DNA from: Bradyrhizobium elkanii USDA 76
GTDB taxonomy: Bacteria > Pseudomonadota > Alphaproteobacteria > Rhizobiales > Xanthobacteraceae
NCBI RefSeq assembly: GCF_023278185.1
Contig: NZ_CP066356.1
Location: forward strand, 3,898,001-3,962,000
Direction of reading: 5' to 3'
Length of the DNA stretch: 64,000 nt
Shown here: one piece after another, positions 7,252 to 15,873 of the stretch
Position numbering within the stretch: the first letter of the stretch is position 1
How the letters are laid out: every line of letters begins with the position of its first letter
The notes under the pieces: generated by a model
The model's database searches: none
What the model saw: only the letters and a program-made list of their open reading frames with translations
What the model was told of the DNA's origin: nothing
Translations under genes and position numbers: made by a program

Positions 7252-7334
7252 GCCTTCATGACATCCCAATCGTCCTGACCTAAAGTCGGCTCGGCCGAAC
7301 CCGGCCCAACGACAAGGACAGGGAGAGCGAACCG

Positions 7335-8486
7335 ATGGAGCAGATCCGCGTCTGCACGCATGATGGACCTGGAGCCAAGCCGGTAATCCGGACAGTGCCA
7401 TGGCCGGAAATCGGCAAAAAGGCGGCCTTGATCAAGGTGGGCGCCTGTGGCGTTTGCGGAACCGATCTGCACATCCTGAAGGGACATTGGCCGAAGCCGT
7501 TGCCGTGGCCGTTCACGCTCGGCCATGAGCTCGGCGGCGTGATCGTGGAATGCGGCGCGGAGTTCACCGAGGATTTCATGAGCAAGCCGCTGCAGGTGGG
7601 ATCGAAGGTGATGATCCCGCCCTTGATGCCCTGCGGCCGCTGCTACTACTGCATCCATTATCCCGATAGCGCCAACAAGTGCCTGACGCCGGTCTATTAC
7701 GGCCGCTATCTCGGCTTCGTCAAGGCGCCGCACATGTGGGGCGGCTGGGCCGAATATGTCTATGTCGATCTCGACATGCTGCCCGGCACCAAGATCTACA
7801 AATTGCCTGACGACATGTCGCTGCGGCTCGGCGCGCTCTCCGAGCCTCTGACCTCTTGCATCCGCGCCTTCAACCGCGCCACGCGCGCCGGCGGCGTCAG
7901 ATGGGGCGACACGGTGGTGATCCAGGGCTCGGGGCCGATCGGCATCCTCGCGGTCGCCGCCGCGCAGGAAATGGGCGCAGGGCGCGTGATCTGCGTCGGC
8001 GCGCCGGAGACGCCGCGCCTTGCGCTGGCGCGCAAGTTCGGCGCCGAGGCGACCGTCGATATCGAGCAGCTCGAGACGCCGGAGCAGCGCATCAAGGCGG
8101 TGCGCGACATCGTCGGCGGTTTCGGCGCCGACCTCGTCATGGACTGCTCGGGCCATCCGACCGCCGGCCCCGAGGGCATCGAGATGCTGCGCGACGGCGG
8201 CACCTATGTCGAGATGGGGCAGTTCACCGATGCCGGCTCGATCAACACGTCATGGCACCGCATCTGCACCAAGGATCTCAACGTGCTCGGCTCCTGGGGC
8301 TTTACCGGCAACGACCTGCCGCTCGGCGTCGACATGCTCTACCGCACGCGCAACAAATATCCCTGGCTCGACATGCAGACGATCTATCCGTTCACCGAAG
8401 ACGGCATCGTCCGCGCGGTTGCCGACGCAATGGCGATGAAGACGGTGAAGTCGACCATCGTGCCGTGGCCGGAACTGGTCGGGTGA
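7335..8486 (+). CDS. zinc-dependent alcohol dehydrogenase (MDR family), 383 aa
   Basis: A cytoplasmic NAD(P)-dependent medium-chain dehydrogenase. Catalytic zinc ligands are visible in ACGVCGTDLH and GHELGG. The structural-zinc cysteines appear as PCGRCYYCIHYP followed by NKC. The Rossmann motif is GSGPIGILAVAAAQ at about residues 200-213. Length is typical, slightly above 350, because of insertions around residues 80-135. The start has a good ribosome site (AGGGAGAGCG). The substrate cannot be read. Members with this layout oxidise secondary alcohols, polyols or threonine-like substrates. Expression is probably set by the palindrome upstream. Confidence 0.9.
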   Translation: MEQIRVCTHDGPGAKPVIRTVPWPEIGKKAALIKVGACGVCGTDLHILKGHWPKPLPWPFTLGHELGGVIVECGAEFTEDFMSKPLQVGSKVMIPPLMPCGRCYYCIHYPDSANKCLTPVYYGRYLGFVKAPHMWGGWAEYVYVDLDMLPGTKIYKLPDDMSLRLGALSEPLTSCIRAFNRATRAGGVRWGDTVVIQGSGPIGILAVAAAQEMGAGRVICVGAPETPRLALARKFGAEATVDIEQLETPEQRIKAVRDIVGGFGADLVMDCSGHPTAGPEGIEMLRDGGTYVEMGQFTDAGSINTSWHRICTKDLNVLGSWGFTGNDLPLGVDMLYRTRNKYPWLDMQTIYPFTEDGIVRAVADAMAMKTVKSTIVPWPELVG

Positions 8487-8604
8487 AGCAGATGGCGGAT
8501 GCTGCAAGTCCTGCTGCAGTGCTCCCAAGGATTTGTGACCAGGGTGCGGCGATTGGGCCCTGATATCGCTCGCCGGGACGACGGCCCGGCGCTAACATCG
8601 GAGC

Positions 8605-10548
8605 ATGCATTCGAACCGTGTGCCGCCGAGCGCGACGTTTGCGTGGGGAAACGTGTCCGAGGACTTCGCGCTGTTCAGAACCCTCAGCGCGGAGCAGCGG
8701 CGGATTGCCTTTGGCGCAATGACCCGGCGCGACCTCGTGCGCGGCGAGCTGCTGGTCGAGCAGGGCGGCGCCTCCGACGCGCTGTTTCTGGTGCTGCACG
8801 GCGCGCTCGCGGTGTACCGGACCAGTCATCCCGAACCGATCGCGGAGCTTCGCGCCGGCGAGCTGGTCGGCGAGATCGGCTTCTTTGCCAATATCCCGCG
8901 CACGGCCAATGTGATTGCGATCCGCGATACCAGCGTGCTGGTGTTGACGCGCGCCGCCTATACGACGCTGGCGCGGGAAACGCCCGAGATCGTCGAGGCG
9001 CTGCTGGCTGCGCTCGCGCGGCGGTTTGCCACCGAGACCGCGCGTCTGTTGCCGCTCCGGGCGTCACCGAAGGCGCGCACCGTCGCGCTGATCTCGGGTG
9101 GACGCGAACCGGTGCCTGCCGCCTTTGAGCACAGGTTGCGCGAAGGCCTTGCCGCTGCGGGTGCCGAGATCGTCGACCTCGCGCGGGTCCAGGCGATGTT
9201 TCCCGGCCGCGCGCTGGACGCATCCGAAGTCGCCGACTGGCTCAACAGGATCGAGTACGACGCGCCGCTGGTGGCCTATTTCGGTGGTCCTGACGCGTCG
9301 GATTGGGCGCGGAAAACCATCCGCCAGGCCGACCTTGTCGTGTTCGCCTGCCGTGGCCATGCGCCCACGCCCGATCTGACGGAGATCGAGCGCTTCGCCT
9401 GCGGAGTGCATCCGGCGTCGACGCGGCGCCTCGTCCGGGTTCATGATGTCAGGCGCCACGAGGTCAGCGGCACCGCGGCGTGGCTGGCGCGGCTGCCCTG
9501 CTTCATGCACCATCATGTCGCGCTCGAGGACCAGCTCGACATCGACAGCCTTGTTCGCTTTCTGTGCGGTCGCGCCGTCGGATTTGTCGCCGGCGGCGGC
9601 GGCAGCCTCGGCACGGCGCATGTCGGCGTCTACAAGGCGTTTCGCGAGCGCGGCGCGATGTTCGATATCTTTGTCGGCACCAGCGTCGGCTCGGCGATGG
9701 CGGCGGGCTTTGCCAAGAACTACGACGCCGAGCATCTCGAGCGCGGCACGCATGAGATCTTCGTCTCCAGCCGCAGCTTTCGCCGCCCGACCTGGCCGCG
9801 CTACGCGCTGCTGGACCACAAGGCGTTCGATGCCGCGCTCGCCGATCAGTACGGCCACAATTGCCGGATCGAGGACTGCTGGCGGCCGTTCGCGGCGGTC
9901 GCGACCAATCTGTCGACGCACAATCTCGAATTGATCCGCACCGGTCTGCTGTGGCAGGCGGTGCGGGCGTCGAGCGCCATCCCCGGTCTGCTGCCGCCGT
10001 TCTATACAAGGGACGGCTCGATGCTGGTTGACGGATGCCTCGTCGACAACGTTCCGCTGGCGCAGATGCACCAGATGAAGAGCGGACCGAATCTGGTGGT
10101 CCATTTCGGCGACCCGGCAACCGAGATGTTCGACGTCGACTATGCCGCGCTGCCGGGCCGGCTTGAGCTGCTTGCGTCGCTGCTGACGCCGTTCCGCAAG
10201 AAATTGCTCCCGGCCGCGCCGAGCGCCGTCAACGTGCTGTGGCGAAGCCTCGTTGCGCATCAGCGCTATGATACGTTGCCGACCACGCCGCTCGACATGG
10301 TGATGCGTCCGCCGACGCCCGACGGCATCGACGTCACCGATTTCGACCGCCATCAGGAAATCTTCGAGTCCTCGTACCGCTGGGCCCGCGAGACCATTGC
10401 TGCCTCGGAGGCGGCGCATCATCCGGCCATTGCGGCCATCGTCGCGTCGGCCAACGGAGCGGACAGGGCAACGGAGATGGTTGCTGACAGGGGCGCGGAT
10501 CGCGCGACAGCGACCGCGCCGGTTTCCCAACAGGCCCGTGTCGGTTGA
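8605..10548 (+). CDS. cyclic nucleotide-binding domain fused to patatin-like phospholipase, 647 aa
   Basis: Residues about 15-125 form a cNMP-binding domain (LVEQGGASDALFLVLHGALA, then GELVGEIGFFANIPRTANV, the phosphate-binding cassette). Residues about 325-500 form a patatin hydrolase with oxyanion loop GGGGSLGTAH, nucleophile GTSVGSA (Ser about 360) and the dyad Asp in LVDGCLVDN. This is the architecture of neuropathy target esterase-type lysophospholipases, so it probably deacylates membrane phospholipids under cyclic-nucleotide or allosteric control. No membrane segment is obvious. It stands 118 bases after the dehydrogenase and ends 58 bases before the amidohydrolase. Confidence 0.9.
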   Translation: MHSNRVPPSATFAWGNVSEDFALFRTLSAEQRRIAFGAMTRRDLVRGELLVEQGGASDALFLVLHGALAVYRTSHPEPIAELRAGELVGEIGFFANIPRTANVIAIRDTSVLVLTRAAYTTLARETPEIVEALLAALARRFATETARLLPLRASPKARTVALISGGREPVPAAFEHRLREGLAAAGAEIVDLARVQAMFPGRALDASEVADWLNRIEYDAPLVAYFGGPDASDWARKTIRQADLVVFACRGHAPTPDLTEIERFACGVHPASTRRLVRVHDVRRHEVSGTAAWLARLPCFMHHHVALEDQLDIDSLVRFLCGRAVGFVAGGGGSLGTAHVGVYKAFRERGAMFDIFVGTSVGSAMAAGFAKNYDAEHLERGTHEIFVSSRSFRRPTWPRYALLDHKAFDAALADQYGHNCRIEDCWRPFAAVATNLSTHNLELIRTGLLWQAVRASSAIPGLLPPFYTRDGSMLVDGCLVDNVPLAQMHQMKSGPNLVVHFGDPATEMFDVDYAALPGRLELLASLLTPFRKKLLPAAPSAVNVLWRSLVAHQRYDTLPTTPLDMVMRPPTPDGIDVTDFDRHQEIFESSYRWARETIAASEAAHHPAIAAIVASANGADRATEMVADRGADRATATAPVSQQARVG

Positions 10549-10606
10549 CTGGCTTGCAGGCGCCGGCGAACTCGACCATCGTGCCGGACCGAATCCGGAG
10601 AACACG

Positions 10607-11746
10607 ATGCCTTTCGATTTGATCCTGCGCGGCGGACGGGTGGTCGACCCGTCGCAAAAACTCGATGCCGTGACCGATGTCGGCTTTGCCGCGGGCAAGG
10701 TCGCTGCGCTCGGCCGCGAGTTGCAAGCCGATCCCGCCACCGAGGTCCGCGACGTCTCGGGGCTGATCGTCTCACCGGGGATCATCGACCTGCACACCCA
10801 TGTCTATTGGGGCGGCACCTCGCTCGGCATCGATGCGGAGGAGTTTTGCCGCAACTCCGGCGTCACCACCTCGGTCGATACCGGCAGCGCCGGCCCCGGC
10901 AATTTTGCCGGCTTCCGCAAGCATGTGATCGAGCCGAGCCAGGTCCGCATCCTCGCCTATCTGCACGTCTCGCATGCCGGCATCTTCGGCTTCTCGGATC
11001 GCGTGATGGTCGGCGAGAGCGAGGAGCTGCGGCTGATGAATCCCATCGACGCGGCGCGGGTCGCCGACGAGAACCGCGACCTGATCGTCGGCATCAAGGT
11101 GCGGGTCGGCCTGTTCGCCTCGGGCACCTCGGGGCTGGTGCCGCTCGAGATCGCGCTCGAGGTTGCCGAGCAGGTCGGCATGCCCCTGATGGCGCATATC
11201 GACCATCCGCCGCCGAGCTATGAGGAGGTGCTCGCGCGCCTGCGTCCGGGCGACGTGCTGACCCATGCGTTCCGTCCGTTCCCCAACACGCCCGCGACCG
11301 CGCAGGGCACGGTGAAGAAGGTCGTGCTGGAGGCGCGCGAGCGCGGCGTGCTGTTCGACATCGGCCACGGCAAGGGCTCGTTCGCCTTCAAGACCGCGCG
11401 CGCGATGCTCGCCAACGGCTTCTATCCCGACACCATCTCCTCCGACATCCATCAGCTCTGCATCGACGGACCGGCCTTCGACCAGGTGACGACGATGTCG
11501 AAATTCCTCTGCATGGGGATGCCGCTGCCGGACGTGATCGCGGCGTCCACCGTCAATGCCGCGATGGCGTTGCGGCGGCCGGAGCTCGGCAGCCTCAAGC
11601 CGGGCAGCGTCGGCGACGCCACGCTGCTCTCGGTCCGGCAGGGGACGTTCGACTATGTCGATGTGGTCGGCGAGCACCTGACCGGCGATCGCAAGGTCGC
11701 ATCCGAAGGCGTCGTGATCGGCGGACGCTGGTGGCATCCGCGTTAG
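10607..11746 (+). CDS. amidohydrolase/deacetylase-type metallohydrolase, 379 aa
   Basis: A dihydroorotase-like TIM-barrel metal hydrolase. Metal ligands and motifs in order: DLHTHV (HxH, about residues 62-65), IVGIKVRVG (possible carboxylated Lys), LMAHIDHPP (His), THAFRPF (His), DIGHGKG, and SSDIHQL (catalytic Asp). ATG 10607 is preferred over upstream in-frame starts because CCGGAG precedes it by six bases and the protein then begins with the usual FDLILRGGRVVDP. Such proteins deacetylate N-acetyl amino acids or open cyclic amides. The substrate is unresolved. The gene is read in the same direction as its neighbours on both sides. Confidence 0.85.
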   Translation: MPFDLILRGGRVVDPSQKLDAVTDVGFAAGKVAALGRELQADPATEVRDVSGLIVSPGIIDLHTHVYWGGTSLGIDAEEFCRNSGVTTSVDTGSAGPGNFAGFRKHVIEPSQVRILAYLHVSHAGIFGFSDRVMVGESEELRLMNPIDAARVADENRDLIVGIKVRVGLFASGTSGLVPLEIALEVAEQVGMPLMAHIDHPPPSYEEVLARLRPGDVLTHAFRPFPNTPATAQGTVKKVVLEARERGVLFDIGHGKGSFAFKTARAMLANGFYPDTISSDIHQLCIDGPAFDQVTTMSKFLCMGMPLPDVIAASTVNAAMALRRPELGSLKPGSVGDATLLSVRQGTFDYVDVVGEHLTGDRKVASEGVVIGGRWWHPR

Positions 11747-11786
11747 GATTGATGGACGCGCCGCCGAGGGCGTCGAGGTGACTGAC

Positions 11787-12440
11787 ATGATCTTCTGGAT
11801 CGCGGGTGTGGCTGGACTGGCGATCGCCTATCTGCTGGGTTCGACGCCGACGGGGTATCTGGCGGGGAAGCTGCTCAGGGGCATCGATATCCGCCAGCAT
11901 GGCTCCAAATCCACCGGGGCAACGAACGTATTGCGAACCCTCGGGAAGTGGCCCGCATTGGCGGTGCTCGTGGTTGACGTGCTGAAAGGCATGGCGGCAA
12001 TCCTGTTCGCCCGCTGGTTTTATCCCTGGTTGTACACCTTGCCATCCGTCACGCCGCCGGCAGCGCTTGATCCGCAAACGTGCGTGTCGTGGGCTGTTTG
12101 CCTGACCGGACTTGCCGCGTTGCTAGGGCACGGCCGTTCGATCTGGCTGAATTTCACCGGCGGCAAATCCGCCGCGACCGGGCTCGGCGTGTTGCTGGCG
12201 ATGTCCTGGCCGGTCGGCCTCGGTGCTGCGGCGGTCTTTGGCGCTGTGGTGGCTGTCTTTCGGATTGTTTCCCTCGGCTCGATGCTGGCGGCATTGACGG
12301 CGATCGTCCTCGTCTGCAGCCTCGAGCAGCCGTTGCCCTATCGCTTGCTGGTGATCGCAGGCGGCATCTACGTGATCGTGCGCCATCGTGCCAACATTCA
12401 GCGGTTGCTGGCCGGCACGGAGGCACGGCTCGGGCATTGA
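11787..12440 (+). CDS. plsY: glycerol-3-phosphate acyltransferase PlsY, 217 aa
   Basis: PlsY is an inner-membrane enzyme that transfers acyl groups from acyl-phosphate to glycerol-3-phosphate, the first step of phospholipid synthesis. Signature segments: YLLGSTPTGYLAGKLL, HGSKSTGATNVLRTLGKWP (the canonical GSGNxGATNV motif, here with GSKST), VDVLKGMAAI, HGRSIWLNFTGGKSAATGLG and RHRANIQRLLAGTE. Five to six hydrophobic segments are present. ATG 11787 has GAGG eight bases upstream. GTG 11778 is a weaker alternative. The Ser-Thr in place of Gly-Asn in motif 1 resembles cyanobacterial PlsY forms. It may be a second PlsY copy. Confidence 0.85.
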   Translation: MIFWIAGVAGLAIAYLLGSTPTGYLAGKLLRGIDIRQHGSKSTGATNVLRTLGKWPALAVLVVDVLKGMAAILFARWFYPWLYTLPSVTPPAALDPQTCVSWAVCLTGLAALLGHGRSIWLNFTGGKSAATGLGVLLAMSWPVGLGAAAVFGAVVAVFRIVSLGSMLAALTAIVLVCSLEQPLPYRLLVIAGGIYVIVRHRANIQRLLAGTEARLGH

Positions 12441-12458
12441 TAAAAGGTTCGGATTTCC

Positions 12459-12620
12459 TCAGGGAAGGGGCTTGCGGACCTGCTCGACCGTCTTCTCCGG
12501 CGTCGCGGCATCGTCGTGGGAGATCAGATTGATCCGGCGGCCGTTGATGCCGCCCCGCTCGTTGATCATCCGGAAGTAGGCGGCCTGCACCTTGCCGATG
12601 CCAACGGGCGACGTCGTCCC
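12459..12620 (-). pseudogene. remnant of a LivK-type ABC transporter substrate-binding protein
   Basis: The minus-strand frame ending at the stop 12459-12461 encodes about 53 residues: GTTSPVGIGK, then AAYFRMINERGGINGRRINL, and a match to the family pattern SxDDxxxPxKTVEQ near the end. This is the N-terminal segment of branched-chain amino-acid-type periplasmic binding proteins (normally about 390-420 aa). It has no start, no signal peptide and no ligand domain. It abuts the stop of the aspartokinase gene, which suggests a deletion or insertion junction at about 12621-12634. Confidence 0.65.
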
Positions 12621-12634
12621 TTGCCAAATTTCAA

Positions 12635-13828
12635 CTAGATCAGCGAATGCAAAGCCATGACCGCGGCCTCACGGCTCTCCACCGGAACAAAGAAGCTTAC
12701 CGAATGCGATGACAAGACATACTTGTCGGCGATGATTCCGTGACGTTGCAGAATCTGAACCGCCTTGTATGGCAGGTCCGAGGAAATGCCGCCGAAGCAA
12801 GTGAGGCTCACCGAACTCAGCGTCTCGCGCTGTTTGCGCAGGTCTTTGCTCCGTTCCAGTGTACGCAGCAACGCGTCGAGTGTCTCAGAATCGCAAGTCA
12901 TCATGATGCGGGTTTTTTCGGCGGTGAAAGCCGAGGCGAGGAGTTGCGGCCAAGGCAAGCCATTTTGCTGGAGATGCCGCGCGAACTTCTCGAAGCCTTG
13001 ATTGAGGTCCGCCGAATCGATCTCCACATGCTCAATGCGAGCCATCGAGTTGACGGCCAGGACTTTTCCGTTCTCCATGTCTGCGACCTCCTTCATCACT
13101 TGCGTGCTGTGTCGCGCGCCGCCCCACTTTCTCAGGACCAAAGGCACGTTTTGGCTGTGGGCCAGCTCCACGCTGCGAAAGTGCAGGACTTTGGCGCCCC
13201 AGAAGCACATTTCGGACAGGGATGCGAAATCCAGCTGACGCAAGGGTTTTGCGTCCGCGACGATGCGCGGGTCAGCCGAGCAAACTCCGTCGACCTCCTT
13301 GATAATCTCGCAGCACTCCGCCTTGAGCGCAGCAGCCATGGCGACCGCGGTGGTATCGCTGCCACCCCGGCCAAGCGTCGTGATTTCCTTGGTCAGCGGG
13401 TTCACGCCCTGAAAGCCCGCCAAAACCACGATGCGTCCACGATCGAGCTCTTCGCGCACGCGAATGGGCCGCACATCCAGAATGCGTGCGGAGGAATGGG
13501 ACCCGTCGGTCATGACACCGGCCTGACTGCCGGTAAAGCTGATCGCCGGCACGCCGAGATCGGACAGCGCCATGCTCATCAAGGACATGCTGATGCGCTC
13601 GCCGGTGGTCAATAGCATATCGAGTTCGCGGCGATTGGGATGCGGGCTGACCTGATAGGCCATCCTGACGAGTTCATCGGTGGTCTTGCCCATCGCTGAA
13701 ACGATCGCCACGACACGATGACCACGGCCATGCAAATCGGCGACACTGCTCGCGGCCGCGCGGATTCTTGCCGGTGTTTCGAGACAGACGCCGCCGTATT
13801 TTTGCACGATGATGGGATTGCTAGGCAT
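12635..13828 (-). CDS. divergent aspartate kinase, 397 aa
   Basis: Aspartate kinase phosphorylates aspartate, the entry to Lys/Thr/Met and diaminopimelate synthesis. Visible motifs: IIVQKYGGV (KFGG motif with Tyr), LLTTGERIS, VLAGFQGV and TTLGRGGSDTTA. The C-terminal 150 residues should hold two ACT domains (TEKTRIMMTCDS-like strand pairs, then SSVSLTCFGG). Length fits the family (about 400-415). The sequence is less GC-rich by eye than its neighbours, lacks a strong ribosome site, and borders a gene remnant. It is probably a secondary, acquired aspartokinase and not the housekeeping lysC. Its specialised product is unknown. Confidence 0.85.
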   Translation of the reverse strand: MPSNPIIVQKYGGVCLETPARIRAAASSVADLHGRGHRVVAIVSAMGKTTDELVRMAYQVSPHPNRRELDMLLTTGERISMSLMSMALSDLGVPAISFTGSQAGVMTDGSHSSARILDVRPIRVREELDRGRIVVLAGFQGVNPLTKEITTLGRGGSDTTAVAMAAALKAECCEIIKEVDGVCSADPRIVADAKPLRQLDFASLSEMCFWGAKVLHFRSVELAHSQNVPLVLRKWGGARHSTQVMKEVADMENGKVLAVNSMARIEHVEIDSADLNQGFEKFARHLQQNGLPWPQLLASAFTAEKTRIMMTCDSETLDALLRTLERSKDLRKQRETLSSVSLTCFGGISSDLPYKAVQILQRHGIIADKYVLSSHSVSFFVPVESREAAVMALHSLI

Positions 13829-13867
13829 TATTGCCCGCGTCGTGTTGGAACGCGCAGCTGAACCCGA

Positions 13868-15097
13868 TCAGATCGTTCTCCCCTTCGACGCTTTTGCGGT
13901 CTTTGATCGTTTCGCTACGACCCGTACAGCGCCCCGGTCGCGCTTCTTGCGATCCGCTTCCGCGTGCTGAGCTTTCGTCCCGCCGCGGTGAGCGGCGTAT
14001 TCCTTGCCGTCTATCGGCGCGACATGCGGTGGATCTCGATCGAGATACGGTCGCCCGATTCCAAAATCCGGTCCACGCGCGTCGATCCATTTCCAAAGGG
14101 CCTCGGTGGTGACCCAACGCTCCGCCCGCGTCGCGCCTTTGACGCTCACGACATCGACGGCAAGCCCGTGGCCATAGCCGCCACGGAAGCTCCCTCCATG
14201 GTATGACTTGTCGGACGCCGCCTTCAGGCCGCTCGCGATCGATTGACGGTAGTCATCACGGAACGCGCTGGTGATGCCGGGCGCCAACCCGGCCTGCTCG
14301 GCCGCGTAAAGCGCGTGAAACAGCTTGAGCTTGAAGCTCCGATCCACCCCTCCAATCACGTAGTCGATCATCGGCATGCCCATTCGCTCCGCCGCCTTCG
14401 GATCCTTCCACGTGAAATCGTTGTCGACGCGCCTGGTGAACGTCCTGGTGACAGTCACCGTCTTGCGCTTCTTCTTGACGGTCACTTTCCGCTGCTCTTG
14501 TACGCTGATCGTGTCTTGCTTCGGCGTCCGTTCGTAGAGCGCCCACAGGTATCGGTCGATGCAGACATCGACGACGAGGCACTCCTCGAAAATATCCAGG
14601 GGTCTCGCGACCTCCTCGGTGTCACCAGACACTGGAGGCAGGCTCGCCGTCGCCGCCTGCACCGGCGATGTTTCGGCCGGCAGCGTCTGCGATGAATCCG
14701 GCAACGCAGCCACGACGATTGACTTCGGCTCGCTCGAGGTCGCCGTCGCATCAGGGGGCGTCGCCGGCACCGATTCAACCGCCATCGCCGCATCGGCGTT
14801 AGCGACAGCGTTACCCATGACGGCTGCCTGCGGCGAGGCCATCCTGTCGGACGCCGGCCCCGTTACGGGTTCTGCAGCCATCGCTGCTTCAGCATTCACT
14901 TTGGTGACGTTGTCGACTGCAATGGCCTGTCGCGTATCAGCCGGTTCGGCGTTGGCGGCGAGAGATGGTGCGAGGTCCTCGATGGACACTGCGCCGGTGT
15001 TCCCGATGCCGGCAGAGCCGGCAAGCCAGGCAACGAGCCAACCTGCGAGAACGACGGTCCCGCACATTTCCGGAGTCGCAATTCGCCGCGGGTTCAT
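13868..15097 (-). CDS. secreted M15/VanY-like peptidase with long linker, 409 aa
   Basis: ATG 15097 (MNPRRIATPE) is preceded by GGAGG and gives an N-terminal hydrophobic anchor (VVLAGWLVAWLAGSAG). Residues about 30-170 are an Ala/Val/Pro-rich low-complexity linker. The C-terminal domain has ITSAFRDDYRQ, GGYGHGLAVDVVSV (HxxxxxD metal-ligand pattern) and DRDPPHVAPIDG (third His). This fits D,D/L,D-carboxypeptidase-like M15 or hedgehog-type folds acting on peptidoglycan. The tail is strongly basic. An open frame runs upstream to 15472, but it crosses a dispersed repeat and lacks a better ribosome site, so I exclude it. Confidence 0.75.
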   Translation of the reverse strand: MNPRRIATPEMCGTVVLAGWLVAWLAGSAGIGNTGAVSIEDLAPSLAANAEPADTRQAIAVDNVTKVNAEAAMAAEPVTGPASDRMASPQAAVMGNAVANADAAMAVESVPATPPDATATSSEPKSIVVAALPDSSQTLPAETSPVQAATASLPPVSGDTEEVARPLDIFEECLVVDVCIDRYLWALYERTPKQDTISVQEQRKVTVKKKRKTVTVTRTFTRRVDNDFTWKDPKAAERMGMPMIDYVIGGVDRSFKLKLFHALYAAEQAGLAPGITSAFRDDYRQSIASGLKAASDKSYHGGSFRGGYGHGLAVDVVSVKGATRAERWVTTEALWKWIDARGPDFGIGRPYLDRDPPHVAPIDGKEYAAHRGGTKAQHAEADRKKRDRGAVRVVAKRSKTAKASKGRTI

Positions 15098-15321
15098 CAC
15101 CCCGTAGCCTCCAAAGGCTCGATCCGAGCCCTGTTGCACCGCCCAGCACGCGACGGCATCGATCATTCGGATCAAAATGGAAACGCGCAATGGGCGGAAG
15201 CCGTCGGCGCTACGCTTTTCCAGAAAGTGTTGCCCGACCGCAACGCACGGCCGCGAGCAACCCGGTACGGCGCGTGCTGCTGTGTTCGGTGATTTTTGCC
15301 AGCGATCGAGCTTTGATTCCC

Positions 15322-15414
15322 ATTTTGGGTCAAAGCCGACCGAGCCGGGTGACTTCCGGTTCACCTCGAAGAGCCGACGTTCGCGATCGTCATGCAGACC
15401 GTCAGTTATGGGCC
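15322..15414. repeat. dispersed intergenic repeat, copy 1
   Basis: This stretch shares a conserved core with 15766-15873: CCGAGCCGG, GACTTCCG, TTCACC, GACGTTC, GATCGT, CATGCAGA, CGTCAG and TATGGGCC, in the same order and orientation. It lies between the M15-type gene and the 83-aa gene. Similar degenerate sequences are, from memory, scattered through Bradyrhizobium intergenic DNA. Confidence 0.6.
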
Positions 15415-15489
15415 GATATGAGACATCGTAGGCTTGACCAGGTACGAGGGTGGCCACCAATAGAAACCCCATTCCAGGGGAGACATCGC

Positions 15490-15741
15490 ATGAGCTTTCA
15501 GGCCGAACTTCACGAGGAAGCGGTCCATCTGCTTAACGGCAAGGGAGTACTGACGGAAAGTACAACTCCTTCCAACGACGTGAGAGTTACGTTCGGACGC
15601 TACGAACTTTGGATTTATGAGGACGGGGCAAATGTCCTAGGCCCTTCGCTAGATAAGCGCTTCGAAGTCTACGATTTTGATGACCTCGACCATCTCAAGC
15701 ACTCCGCGCTGGCGTTTCTGGAAAAGCTGCTGACCGTGTAG
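15490..15741 (+). CDS. hypothetical protein, 83 aa
   Basis: ATG 15490 follows AGGGGAGACATCGC, a good ribosome site. The product begins MSFQAELHEEAVHLLNGKGV, then FGRYELWIYEDGANV and YDFDDLDHLKHSALAFLEKL. It is a small, acidic, soluble alpha/beta protein without signal peptide or membrane helix. I do not recognise a family. It is flanked on both sides by copies of the same dispersed repeat in the same orientation, which could have mobilised or recombined around it. Codon use looks normal for a coding frame. Confidence 0.6.
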   Translation: MSFQAELHEEAVHLLNGKGVLTESTTPSNDVRVTFGRYELWIYEDGANVLGPSLDKRFEVYDFDDLDHLKHSALAFLEKLLTV

Positions 15742-15765
15742 CGCAGCAGATGGCTGGCGACGAAT

Positions 15766-15873
15766 GTCTGCCACGGGTCAAAAGCCGCCCATAGCGACCG
15801 AGCCGGGGACTTCCGCTTCACCGAGAAGAGCGGACGTTCCCGATCGTCCATGCAGATCGTCAGCTATGGGCCA
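15766..15873. repeat. dispersed intergenic repeat, copy 2
   Basis: The second copy of the repeat at 15322-15414, with the same ordered blocks (CGACCGAGCCGG, GACTTCCG, TTCACCGA, GACGTTCCCGATCGT, CATGCAGATCGTCAG, TATGGGCC). Together the two copies bracket the 83-aa gene. Confidence 0.6.

Noticed and set aside
9064..10797. 577-aa minus-strand open frame
   Set aside because: It is antisense to the cNMP-patatin gene and the start of the amidohydrolase gene, which both have clear motifs. The frame has none.
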